A DNA stretch of 14,628 bases, taken from assembly GCA_001785175.1 (NCBI GenBank), contig MFSY01000011.1, positions 1-14,628 on the forward strand, read 5' to 3'. Position 1 is the stretch's first letter, and each line of letters begins with the position of its first letter. The notes below the pieces were generated by a model that saw nothing but the letters and a program-made list of their open reading frames with translations, made no database searches and was not told the DNA's origin. The DNA comes from Candidatus Muproteobacteria bacterium RIFCSPHIGHO2_01_FULL_65_16 (GTDB lineage Bacteria; Pseudomonadota; Gammaproteobacteria; Acidiferrobacterales; Sulfurifustaceae). A program made the position numbers and the translations under genes. Shown one piece after another: positions 1-8,828 of the stretch.

Positions 1-208
1 GCGCGCGCGGCTCGAGCAGATGGCGGCCGAGTACGAGTCGCCCGAGGAGTTCATCCGCTGGCACTACGCGAACCCGGAGAAGCTGTCCGAGGTCGAGTCG
101 CTGGTGCTGGAAGAGAAGATCGTGGAAGATCTGCTGGCCACGGCCGAGGTCGTGGACAGGGCGGTCGGCTTCCAGGAGCTGCTGGGGATGGAGCCGACCA
201 CAACGTGA
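1..208 (+). CDS. tig: Trigger factor, C-terminal end (5' truncated by window)
   Basis: The reading frame is open from the left edge (first full codon at position 2) and stops with TGA at 206-208, giving about 68 C-terminal residues. Sequence such as RLEQMAAEYESPEEFIRWHY followed by ALEE/VLEEKIVEDLLA matches the C-terminal helical arm of trigger factor, the ribosome-bound chaperone and prolyl isomerase that receives nascent chains. The position immediately before clpP and clpX is the standard proteobacterial context. The ATG at 20 is internal, not a start. The gap to clpP is only 21 nt, so the two are probably co-transcribed, although a clpP promoter inside tig cannot be excluded. The N-terminal ribosome-binding and PPIase domains lie outside the window. 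Confidence 0.95.
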   Translation, partial: RARLEQMAAEYESPEEFIRWHYANPEKLSEVESLVLEEKIVEDLLATAEVVDRAVGFQELLGMEPTTT

Positions 209-229
209 CGCCGTTGGCAAAGGTAAGGA

Positions 230-865
230 ATGTCTATGTCAGATTACAGAAATCATGATGGCGCCCTGAATCCGCAGGCGCTCGGGTTGGTCCCGATGGT
301 GATCGAGACCACGGGCCGGGGCGAGCGCGCCTACGACATCTATTCCCGCATGCTCAAGGAGCGGGTGGTGTTCCTGGTCGGGCCGGTCGAGGATCACATG
401 GCCAATCTGGTGGTGGCGCAGCTGCTGTTCCTGGAATCCGAGAACCCGGACAAGGACGTTCACCTGTATATCAACTCCCCCGGCGGGGCGGTGAACGCCG
501 GGCTCGCCATCTACGACACCATGCAGTTCATCAAGCCCGACGTCTCCACCGTGTGCGTCGGCCAGGCGGCGAGCATGGGGGCGCTGATTCTGGCGGGCGG
601 CGCCAAGGCAAAACGCTTCGCGCTGCCGCACGCGCGCATGATGATCCATCAGCCGATGGGCGGCTTTCAGGGGCAGGCGGCGGACATTGACATCCATGCC
701 AGGGAGATCCTGCGCGTGCGCGAACGCCTGAACCAGATCCTGGTCAAACACACCGGCCAGACCATGGAGCGGATCCAGGAGGATACCGACCGGGACTATT
801 TCATGGACGGGTCGGAGGCCATGTCCTTCGGGCTGATTGATACGGTCATCGAAAAACGTACCTGA
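230..865 (+). CDS. clpP: ATP-dependent Clp protease proteolytic subunit ClpP
   Basis: This is the serine peptidase that forms the double-heptamer chamber of ClpXP. The 211-residue product is close to the E. coli length (207). The catalytic triad is visible: Ser115 in GQAASMGA, His140 in MIHQP and Asp189 in DRDYF, with the same spacings as E. coli mature Ser97/His122/Asp171. The mature N-terminus should begin near residue 19 (LVPMVIE), which implies a short self-removed propeptide. The oligomer handle region ([19 protein letters not shown]) is intact. The start is ambiguous: ATG 230 has AAAGG at 219-223, and ATG 236 has AAGGA at 225-229 with better spacing. The two differ by two propeptide residues that would be removed anyway. 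It lies between tig and clpX, 113 nt before the clpX start. Confidence 0.97.
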   Translation: MSMSDYRNHDGALNPQALGLVPMVIETTGRGERAYDIYSRMLKERVVFLVGPVEDHMANLVVAQLLFLESENPDKDVHLYINSPGGAVNAGLAIYDTMQFIKPDVSTVCVGQAASMGALILAGGAKAKRFALPHARMMIHQPMGGFQGQAADIDIHAREILRVRERLNQILVKHTGQTMERIQEDTDRDYFMDGSEAMSFGLIDTVIEKRT

Positions 866-870
866 AATGG

Positions 871-898
871 GTGAAATTTTCGAGGTCTATGCTATAAG
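871..898 (+). promoter_or_regulatory. Possible weak sigma-70 promoter for clpX
   Basis: In the clpP-clpX gap, GTGAAA (871-876, 4/6 to the -35 consensus) and TATAAG (893-898, 5/6 to the -10 consensus) are separated by 16 nt. This would give clpX transcription independent of clpP, as known in E. coli. The gap also contains a perfect 12-bp palindrome at 921-932 (TTTTCCGGAAAA) with no recognised owner. No terminator is seen between the genes, so read-through from clpP is likely too. Confidence 0.35.
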
Positions 899-978
899 TC
901 TTAGAGTGCACCCTTGCATATTTTCCGGAAAAACCGCACGCTAAACGCGTGTCCCTTGATCAATCGCGAGGATTAAGG

Positions 979-2280
<1,302 letters not shown>

Positions 2281-2309
2281 CCGGCGCGGTCGTGCGGCGA
2301 TCCAGATAG

Positions 2310-2334
2310 ACCCCGCCCATGGCGGGGTTTATTT
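2310..2334 (+). terminator. Rho-independent terminator after clpX
   Basis: The 7-bp stem CCCCGCC (2311-2317) / GGCGGGG (2321-2327), extended by one A-T pair, has a 3-nt CAT loop and is followed by a T-rich run (TTTATTTT, 2328-2335). It lies 30 nt past the clpX stop and before the lon promoter, so it separates the clpPX and lon transcripts. Confidence 0.85.
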
Positions 2335-2392
2335 TGAGTTTCGGCTATGAATCGAAACATGGCCGGTAATTTGCACTGATTGTCGGGGTTAC

Positions 2393-2422
2393 ATTGAAAT
2401 CCCGGTGGTTTGGCCCCACACT
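2393..2422 (+). promoter_or_regulatory. Sigma-32 (heat-shock) promoter of lon
   Basis: ATTGAAA (2393-2399; consensus CTTGAAA) is followed by a 14-nt spacer and CCCCACACT (2414-2422; consensus CCCCATNT). Both boxes and the spacer fit RpoH promoters, and lon is a classic member of that regulon. Transcription would start around 2428-2432, giving a leader of roughly 30 nt to the ATG at 2458. This also argues against the in-frame upstream start at 2410, which would lie inside the promoter. Confidence 0.85.
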
Positions 2423-2457
2423 TGAATCAACGACCGAACAGGACGCAGGATAGGATA

Positions 2458-4887
<2,430 letters not shown>

Positions 4888-4904
4888 CGTTCGTCCGCTG
4901 TTTC

Positions 4905-4934
4905 TTGACAGGGTTTTCCGGGGCTTGTTATAAA
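4905..4934 (+). promoter_or_regulatory. Strong sigma-70 promoter of hupB
   Basis: A perfect -35 TTGACA (4905-4910) lies 17-18 nt from TTATAA/TATAAA (4928-4934). Downstream of the -10 box the sequence turns GC-rich (GTCGCGCGC), a discriminator type often linked to stringent control; that last point is inference. The predicted leader is about 80 nt. Confidence 0.85.
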
Positions 4935-5020
4935 AGTCGCGCGCTGGAACGTGCGCACGTCGTGTTTTGGTCGCGCTCCATCGGCGACTCTTCCACCACA
5001 CACCACAAGGGGATGCCAAC

Positions 5021-5293
5021 GTGAACAAGACCGAACTCATTGATAAAGTGGCGCAGGCGACGGACTTGAACAAGGCCTCCGCGATGCGCACGGTCGAGGC
5101 GGTGTTTAACATCATCGCCAACTCCCTGCGCAACGGGGACGCGGTGACGCTGAGCGGCTTCGGCACCTTTTCCATCGGCAACCGGGCCGCGCGCACGGGA
5201 CGCAATCCGCGCACCGGCGAGGCCATCGCCATCGCGGCGTCGAAGAATCCCCGCTTCAAGGCTGGCAAAGGCCTGAAGGATGCCGTAAACTAA
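5021..5293 (+). CDS. hupB: DNA-binding protein HU (HU-beta type)
   Basis: This is a 90-residue nucleoid-associated protein that bends DNA as a dimer. The sequence begins MNKTELIDKVAQATDLNKAS, the helical dimerisation half, and continues into LSGFGTFSIGNRAART (residues 44-59). The DNA-clasping beta arm GRNPRTGEAI has the intercalating Pro63. The C-terminus NPRFKAGKGLKDAVN is standard. The start is the GTG at 5021, supported by the strong site AAGGGGA (5007-5013) with 7-nt spacing and by exact family length. The ATG at 5013 is out of frame, and an in-frame TTG at 4967 would add 18 residues foreign to HU. The position after lon and before ppiD matches hupB of E. coli and Pseudomonas, hence the symbol. 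Confidence 0.96.
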   Translation: MNKTELIDKVAQATDLNKASAMRTVEAVFNIIANSLRNGDAVTLSGFGTFSIGNRAARTGRNPRTGEAIAIAASKNPRFKAGKGLKDAVN

Positions 5294-5312
5294 CGCGCCT
5301 TTGGTTGGCGCG
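5294..5312 (+). other. GC-rich hairpin directly after hupB, no T-tract
   Basis: CGCGCC (5294-5299) pairs with GGCGCG (5307-5312) around a 7-nt loop. The stem starts at the nucleotide after the hupB stop codon. No T run follows, so it is not a standard intrinsic terminator. It may stabilise the hupB mRNA 3' end or mark processing of a hupB-tRNA read-through transcript. Confidence 0.45.
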
Positions 5313-5323
5313 CGCGGCTCCCC

Positions 5324-5399
5324 GGGTGCTTAGCTCAGTTGGTAGAGCGTCGCCCTTACAAGGCGAAGGCCGGGGGTTCGAGCCCCTCAGCACCCACCA
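5324..5399 (+). tRNA. tRNA-Val (anticodon TAC)
   Basis: This is a 76-nt cloverleaf with encoded CCA. The acceptor stem GGGTGCT / AGCACCC closes at 5324-5330 and 5389-5395. The D stem is GCTC/GAGC. The anticodon stem TCGCC/GGCGA carries loop CTTACAA with anticodon TAC. The T stem GGGGG/CCCTC (one G-U pair) carries TTCGAGC. The discriminator is A5396 and CCA is 5397-5399. It reads GTA and, with modification, other Val codons. No dedicated promoter is obvious, so read-through from hupB is plausible. Confidence 0.97.
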
Positions 5400-5403
5400 G
5401 CCA

Positions 5404-5498
5404 AAGACAGGACTGAGGACTGAGCGCTAAGGACTGAGAAGTGAATGCCTGTCTTTCTTCGCCCTTAGTCCTCAGCACTCGGTCCTCAGTCCTTTCTG
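5404..5498 (+). repeat. Heptad-array palindrome between tRNA-Val and tRNA-Asp (element 1)
   Basis: The whole gap between the two tRNA genes is one inverted repeat of 7-nt units. Left arm: six heptads in register at 5404-5445, consensus GACTGAG, with exact copies at 5411, 5418 and 5432. Right arm: seven heptads at 5450-5498, consensus CTCAGTC, the reverse complement. The core arms 5411-5438 and 5464-5491 match at 24 of 28 positions around a 25-nt spacer. A second, perfect 9-bp inverted pair (AAAGACAGG 5403-5411, CCTGTCTTT 5448-5456) interleaves with the first, so the RNA could adopt competing or knotted folds. The element starts 4 nt after the tRNA-Val CCA end and stops 6 nt before tRNA-Asp. 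Function unknown. Confidence 0.85.
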
Positions 5499-5504
5499 TG
5501 ATCC

Positions 5505-5581
5505 GGAGCGGTAGTTCAGTTGGTTAGAATACCGGCCTGTCACGCCGGGGGTCACGGGTTCGAGCCCCGTCCGCTCCGCCA
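5505..5581 (+). tRNA. tRNA-Asp (anticodon GTC)
   Basis: This is a 77-nt cloverleaf with encoded CCA. The acceptor stem GGAGCGG / CCGCTCC lies at 5505-5511 and 5571-5577. The D stem is GTTC/GAAT. The anticodon stem CCGGC/GCCGG carries loop CTGTCAC with anticodon GTC. The T stem ACGGG/CCCGT carries TTCGAGC. The discriminator is G5578, as expected for tRNA-Asp, and CCA is 5579-5581. A strong terminator follows 14 nt later. Confidence 0.97.
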
Positions 5582-5594
5582 TATAGAAGAATAG

Positions 5595-5621
5595 AAGGCG
5601 AGGCCGCCGCCTCGCCTTTTT
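5595..5621 (+). terminator. Rho-independent terminator after tRNA-Asp
   Basis: A perfect 10-bp stem (AAGGCGAGGC 5595-5604 with GCCTCGCCTT 5609-5618) encloses a 4-nt loop and ends in TTTTT (5617-5621). It closes the tRNA transcript and insulates ppiD. Confidence 0.92.
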
Positions 5622-5649
5622 AGCTATCAGCTAATAGTTATTAGCTTTT
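5622..5649 (+). repeat. Heptad repeat with small palindrome upstream of ppiD (element 6)
   Basis: Four tandem 7-nt units in perfect register start at 5622, 5629, 5636 and 5643: AGCTATC, then AGCTAAT, then AGTTATT, then AGCTTTT. AGCTAATA (5629-5636) and TATTAGCT (5639-5646) form a perfect inverted repeat, so the array also folds on itself. It abuts the terminator T run and lies just before the predicted ppiD promoter. The period matches elements 1 and 5, but the unit sequence is different. It is shorter than the others and has no separate opposed array. Confidence 0.65.
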
Positions 5650-5652
5650 CCG

Positions 5653-5682
5653 TTGCCACTCCCGCGGCGCATCCGGTAAAGT
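5653..5682 (+). promoter_or_regulatory. Predicted sigma-70 promoter of ppiD (near-leaderless)
   Basis: TTGCCA (5653-5658, 5/6) and TAAAGT (5677-5682, 4/6) are separated by 18 nt. A start point 6-8 nt past the -10 box falls at 5689-5691, that is, at or next to the ppiD ATG. No Shine-Dalgarno sequence is seen before that ATG, which agrees with a leaderless mRNA. Confidence 0.5.
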
Positions 5683-5690
5683 ACCCGCCC

Positions 5691-7580
5691 ATGCTGACCA
5701 AGATCCGCGAAAAGATTCAGGGCGTCATCGCCACCGTCATCCTGTTGCTGGTCGTCATCCCGTTCGCGCTCTGGGGCATCAATTCCTATTTTGAGGGCGG
5801 GTCGAGCGTCAATGTGGCCACCGCCGACGGCGTGGAGATCAGCCAGCGCGATTACCGCGCCGCCATGGACCAGTTCCGCGGCCGCATGGACCCGGCCGTG
5901 TTCGACAGCCGCGAGTTCAAGGCGCTGGTCGTGGACGGGCTCATCGATCAGGCGCTGCTGGTGCGCGACGCGCGGGCGCGCGGTTACCGCATCGGCAACG
6001 AGCGGCTCGGCCGGTTGATCCGGGAGAAGCCCTATTTCCAGCGCGACGGCAAATTCGATCCCCAGCTCTATGAGGCGCTGCTGCGCCGCGAAGGCATGAG
6101 CACGGTCGAGTTCGAGGCGCGGCTGCGCGAGGAAAACATGACCGGCCAGCTGCAGGCCGCCTTCGGCGAAACCGCGATCGTCACCGAGGCCGAAGTCACC
6201 GCGCTCCTGCGCCTGTGGCGGCAGGAGCGCGAAGTGGTCTACGCCGTGGTGGACCCCGAGCGGTTCGCGGGCAAGGCCGTTGTCACCCCCAAGGCGATAG
6301 AAGAATATTATTCCGCGCGCGCGGACGCCTTCCGTGCGCCGGAAGAGGTGCGCATCGAATACCTGCGGCTGGCGGCCGAGGATTTCGTCAAAAAGTATCA
6401 GCCGAGCGAGGACGAGCTGCGCAAGGCTTATGCCGAGGAGGCCGCGCGCTACACCCGCCCGGAAAAACGGCGCGCCAGCCACATCCTGATCGCGGTGGCG
6501 GCGAACGCCGCCAAGGAAGAGGTCGAGCGCGCCCAGGGCCGGATCCGCGAGCTCGAGCGCCAGGCGCGCGCCGGCGCCGATTTTGCCGCGCTCGCCGGGA
6601 AGCACTCGCAGGATCCCGATTCCGCCGCCAAGGGCGGCGATCTCGGCGAGATCGGGCGCGGGGTGCTGCCCAAGGAACTCGAAGCCGCGATTTACGTTCT
6701 CAGGCCGGGCGCGATCAGTCAGCCGGTGCGGACCGAGTTCGGTTTTCATCTGGCCAAATTGACCGGCTTCACGCCGGAGACGCGCAAGCCCCCGCACGAA
6801 GCGCGCAAGGAGCTGACCGACCTCGTGCGCAAGCGCCGGGGCGAGGAGCGTTTCCTCGAGGAAGCCGAGAAGTTCCGCAATCTCGTTTACGAGCATCCGG
6901 AAGGCCTCGGGCCCGCCGCGCAGGCGCTCGGACTCGCCATCCAGCGCAGCGAATGGTTCGGCCGCGCCGGCGGCGCCGGCGTCGCGGCATATCCCAAGGT
7001 GGTGGAGGCGGCGTTTCATCCGGAGGTGCTGGGCAAGACCCGCAACAGCGACGCCGTCGAGATCAATCCCGAGACCATGGTGGCCGTGCGCGTGCTGGAT
7101 CACCGGCCGGCGGCGCTCAGGCCGCTGGCGGAGGTGCGCGCCCAGATCGAGCGCACGCTCAGGTTGCAGCAGGCCGGCGAGCTGGCGCGGGCGGCGGCGA
7201 CAGACTGGCTCAAGCAGCTCCAGGCCGGCGCCGCGCTCGAGGCTCTGGCCCGGAGCCACGCGCTCAAATACCAGGGACCCAGGCTCGTGACGCGCGAGCG
7301 GCTGGACGGCCGCGATCGCCGCGTCGTCGAGGCCGCCTTCCGCGCGCCGCGGCCCCAGACGGGCAGGGCGGTGTACGGACTCGCCGATCTCGGAAGTCAG
7401 GGCTACGCCGTTTTTGGTTTAAAGCGCGTGCTCGAGGGCCGGCCGGAAAAGGCCGACTCGGCGCTGCGTGAGCGCGCGCGGCGATTGCTGCTCAGCCGGC
7501 GCGGGATCGAATACTACGCGCTCTATCGCGCGGGCCTGCGGCAGAAGGTGGACATCAAGATTTACCAGGACCGCCTCTGA
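5691..7580 (+). CDS. ppiD: Peptidyl-prolyl isomerase-like periplasmic chaperone PpiD
   Basis: This is an inner-membrane-anchored chaperone that assists proteins emerging from the Sec translocon. The 629-residue product compares with 623 in E. coli. A short cytoplasmic N-terminus (MLTKIREKIQ) precedes one membrane segment at about residues 11-34. Next is a SurA-N-like chaperone region (about 35-250), a parvulin domain at about 259-358, and a C-terminal chaperone region. The parvulin domain has ASHIL with His264, GGDLG, and FGFHLAKL with His353. E. coli PpiD lacks both His and is reported to be inactive as an isomerase, so this copy could retain activity. However, the usual active-site aromatic is Leu here (VLPKELEAAI). 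ATG 5691 has no Shine-Dalgarno site. The stop converges on fabI with a palindromic element between. Confidence 0.94.
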   Translation: MLTKIREKIQGVIATVILLLVVIPFALWGINSYFEGGSSVNVATADGVEISQRDYRAAMDQFRGRMDPAVFDSREFKALVVDGLIDQALLVRDARARGYRIGNERLGRLIREKPYFQRDGKFDPQLYEALLRREGMSTVEFEARLREENMTGQLQAAFGETAIVTEAEVTALLRLWRQEREVVYAVVDPERFAGKAVVTPKAIEEYYSARADAFRAPEEVRIEYLRLAAEDFVKKYQPSEDELRKAYAEEAARYTRPEKRRASHILIAVAANAAKEEVERAQGRIRELERQARAGADFAALAGKHSQDPDSAAKGGDLGEIGRGVLPKELEAAIYVLRPGAISQPVRTEFGFHLAKLTGFTPETRKPPHEARKELTDLVRKRRGEERFLEEAEKFRNLVYEHPEGLGPAAQALGLAIQRSEWFGRAGGAGVAAYPKVVEAAFHPEVLGKTRNSDAVEINPETMVAVRVLDHRPAALRPLAEVRAQIERTLRLQQAGELARAAATDWLKQLQAGAALEALARSHALKYQGPRLVTRERLDGRDRRVVEAAFRAPRPQTGRAVYGLADLGSQGYAVFGLKRVLEGRPEKADSALRERARRLLLSRRGIEYYALYRAGLRQKVDIKIYQDRL

Positions 7581-7607
7581 CGCAGCCGTATCAGCGGTCG
7601 CCAAATC

Positions 7608-7682
7608 CACCGCAGAGACGCGGAGGCGCGGAGTTATTGAAACAAAGACGGATTTTCTCTGCGTCTCTGCGCCTCTGCGGTG
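7608..7682 (+). repeat. Octad-array palindrome between convergent ppiD and fabI (element 2)
   Basis: The left arm holds three 8-nt units at 7611-7634 (consensus CGCRGAGR). The right arm holds three at 7656-7679 (TCTCTGCG at 7656 and 7664, CCTCTGCG at 7672). Arms 7608-7633 and 7657-7682 match at 22 of 26 positions. All four differences are A/G transitions, and three of them would be G-U pairs in RNA read from the + strand. The spacer is about 22 nt and A-rich. It is placed where a bidirectional terminator for ppiD and fabI would be expected, and no canonical terminator is seen in 7581-7754. Whether it terminates is untested. Confidence 0.85.
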
Positions 7683-7754
7683 AAAACCATAATTTCAGGA
7701 ATTGTTCGCAGCGCCCTTGATGTTTTTCCGCCGCGGCGCGGACGTCGGGGGGCC

Positions 7755-8558
7755 TCAGGGCTTGAGCAGTTTGCCGTAGTCCAGGCCGATGGCGACGGTG
7801 TTGAAGCCGGCGTCCACATAGGTGATCTCGCCCGTGACTCCGGAGGCCAGGTCCGAGCACAGGAAGGCGGCGACGTTGCCGACCTCGTCAATCGTCACGC
7901 CGTGTCCGAGCGGCGCCATCAGGTCGTTATAATCCAGCAGCTTTTTGAAGTCGTTGATGCCCGCGGCCGCGAGCGTGCGGATCGGGCCGGCGGAGACGGC
8001 GTTGACGCGTATGCCGTCGTGCCCGAGCGCCTGGGCGAGGTAGCGCACGTTGGCCTCGAGGCTGGCCTTGGCCAGGCCCATGATGTTGTAGTTTGGTATG
8101 GAGCGGTCGGCGCCGATGTAGGTCAGGGTGAGCAGCGCCCCCTTGCGCCCCTGCATCATGGCGCGCCCGGCCTTGGCCAGCGCGGTGAAACTGTAGGAGC
8201 TGATTTCGTGCGCGACCCGGAATCCCTCGCGCGTCGTGACATCGGCGAAATTTCCGGACAGCAGCTCGCGCGGGGCGAAGGCGACGGAATGCACAATGAT
8301 GTCGAGGCCGTCCCAGTAATCGTCCAGGCGTGAAAACACCGCCTCGATCTCCGTGTCGCTGGCCACGTCGCACGGCAGGATGATGTCCGATTTCGTCTGG
8401 GCCGCGAGCTTCTCGACACGCTCCTTGAGCTTGTCGTTCTGATAGGTGTATGCGAGCTCGGCGCCTTCCCGGTGCATGGCCTTGGCGATGCCCCAGGCGA
8501 TGGAGCGGTCGCCCGCCACGCCGACGATCAGCGCCCGTTTACCTGTCAGAAATCCCAT
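7755..8558 (-). CDS. fabI: Enoyl-[acyl-carrier-protein] reductase (NADH) FabI
   Basis: This enzyme reduces trans-2-enoyl-ACP in the last step of each fatty-acid elongation cycle. The 267-residue product is close to the E. coli length (262). It has an SDR fold with the atypical FabI nucleotide motif ([16 protein letters not shown], residues 10-25), a CDV acidic site at 63-65, and catalytic Tyr147, Tyr157 and Lys164 in [29 protein letters not shown] and the C-terminal VDAGF are present. The position of E. coli Gly93, where substitutions give triclosan or diazaborine resistance, is Ala93 here (HSVAFAP); Ala is natural in some FabI proteins. GGAG (complement of 8567-8570) precedes the ATG by 8 nt. 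It is transcribed toward ppiD and divergently from the transporter operon. A possible promoter upstream is too weak to call. Confidence 0.96.
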   Translation of the reverse strand: MGFLTGKRALIVGVAGDRSIAWGIAKAMHREGAELAYTYQNDKLKERVEKLAAQTKSDIILPCDVASDTEIEAVFSRLDDYWDGLDIIVHSVAFAPRELLSGNFADVTTREGFRVAHEISSYSFTALAKAGRAMMQGRKGALLTLTYIGADRSIPNYNIMGLAKASLEANVRYLAQALGHDGIRVNAVSAGPIRTLAAAGINDFKKLLDYNDLMAPLGHGVTIDEVGNVAAFLCSDLASGVTGEITYVDAGFNTVAIGLDYGKLLKP

Positions 8559-8657
8559 ATTGTCATCTCCACAACGGCTTTTGCGTTAGAGTTGTTATGT
8601 TCCCTGCCGGCGCCGACCAATAACGGGTCTGTCGGTATTGCGTCCGAGCAAATTCAG

Positions 8658-8691
8658 CCGCTACAGTAGCGGAATTTCCCGCCTGCGGGAA
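8658..8691 (+). other. Two adjacent short hairpins in the fabI/transporter gap
   Basis: CCGCTA (8658-8663) / TAGCGG (8667-8672) is followed at once by TTCCCGC (8676-8682) / GCGGGAA (8685-8691). Both are perfect, with loops of 2-3 nt. No T tract follows on either strand. They sit about 100 nt upstream of fabI and about 140 nt upstream of the solute-binding protein gene, so they could be protein-binding palindromes for divergent control, or RNA structures in a leader. I see no gene in 8559-8828; the rest of the gap is element 3. Confidence 0.4.
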
Positions 8692-8726
8692 GGGGGTGCG
8701 GCGGAGCGCTGCGAGCGGCAGGAGAG

Positions 8727-8799
8727 CGCAAAGATTCTTCTATTGATGATTATCCATGCTTTTCTTTGCGTCCTTCGCGTCTTTGCGGCAAATAATCAT
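8727..8799 (+). repeat. Unit-array palindrome upstream of transporter operon (element 3)
   Basis: The right array holds TCTTTGCG (8763-8770), the 9-nt unit TCCTTCGCG (8771-8779) and TCTTTGCG (8780-8787). The left side has only one matching unit, CGCAAAGA (8727-8734). A nested perfect inverted pair, ATGATTAT (8746-8753) and ATAATCAT (8792-8799), brackets the right array. The unit closely resembles that of element 2 (CGCAGAGA against CGCAAAGA), making these two the same subtype. The degenerate left arm suggests decay. Confidence 0.65.
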
Positions 8800-8828
8800 A
8801 CTTACTTAATCGGAACTTCTTGACGGAC

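Noticed and set aside
861..898. Sigma-32 promoter for clpX (CCTGAAA at 861)
   Set aside because: The -35-like box is fair but the region at the right distance matches the -10 consensus at only about three positions.
5294..5312. Intrinsic terminator after hupB
   Set aside because: The hairpin is real but lacks a T tract, so I list it only as a hairpin.
5631..7259. Minus-strand ORF antisense to ppiD (542 codons)
   Set aside because: Shadow of ppiD without any coherent protein family signal.
7721..7754. fabI terminator from the GC palindrome near 7729-7738
   Set aside because: On the minus strand the palindrome is followed by A residues, not T, so it does not fit an intrinsic terminator.
7680..8333. 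Plus-strand ORF starting in element 2 and running antisense to fabI
   Set aside because: Its body is the complement of fabI, and its first codons come from repeat sequence and the intergenic region.
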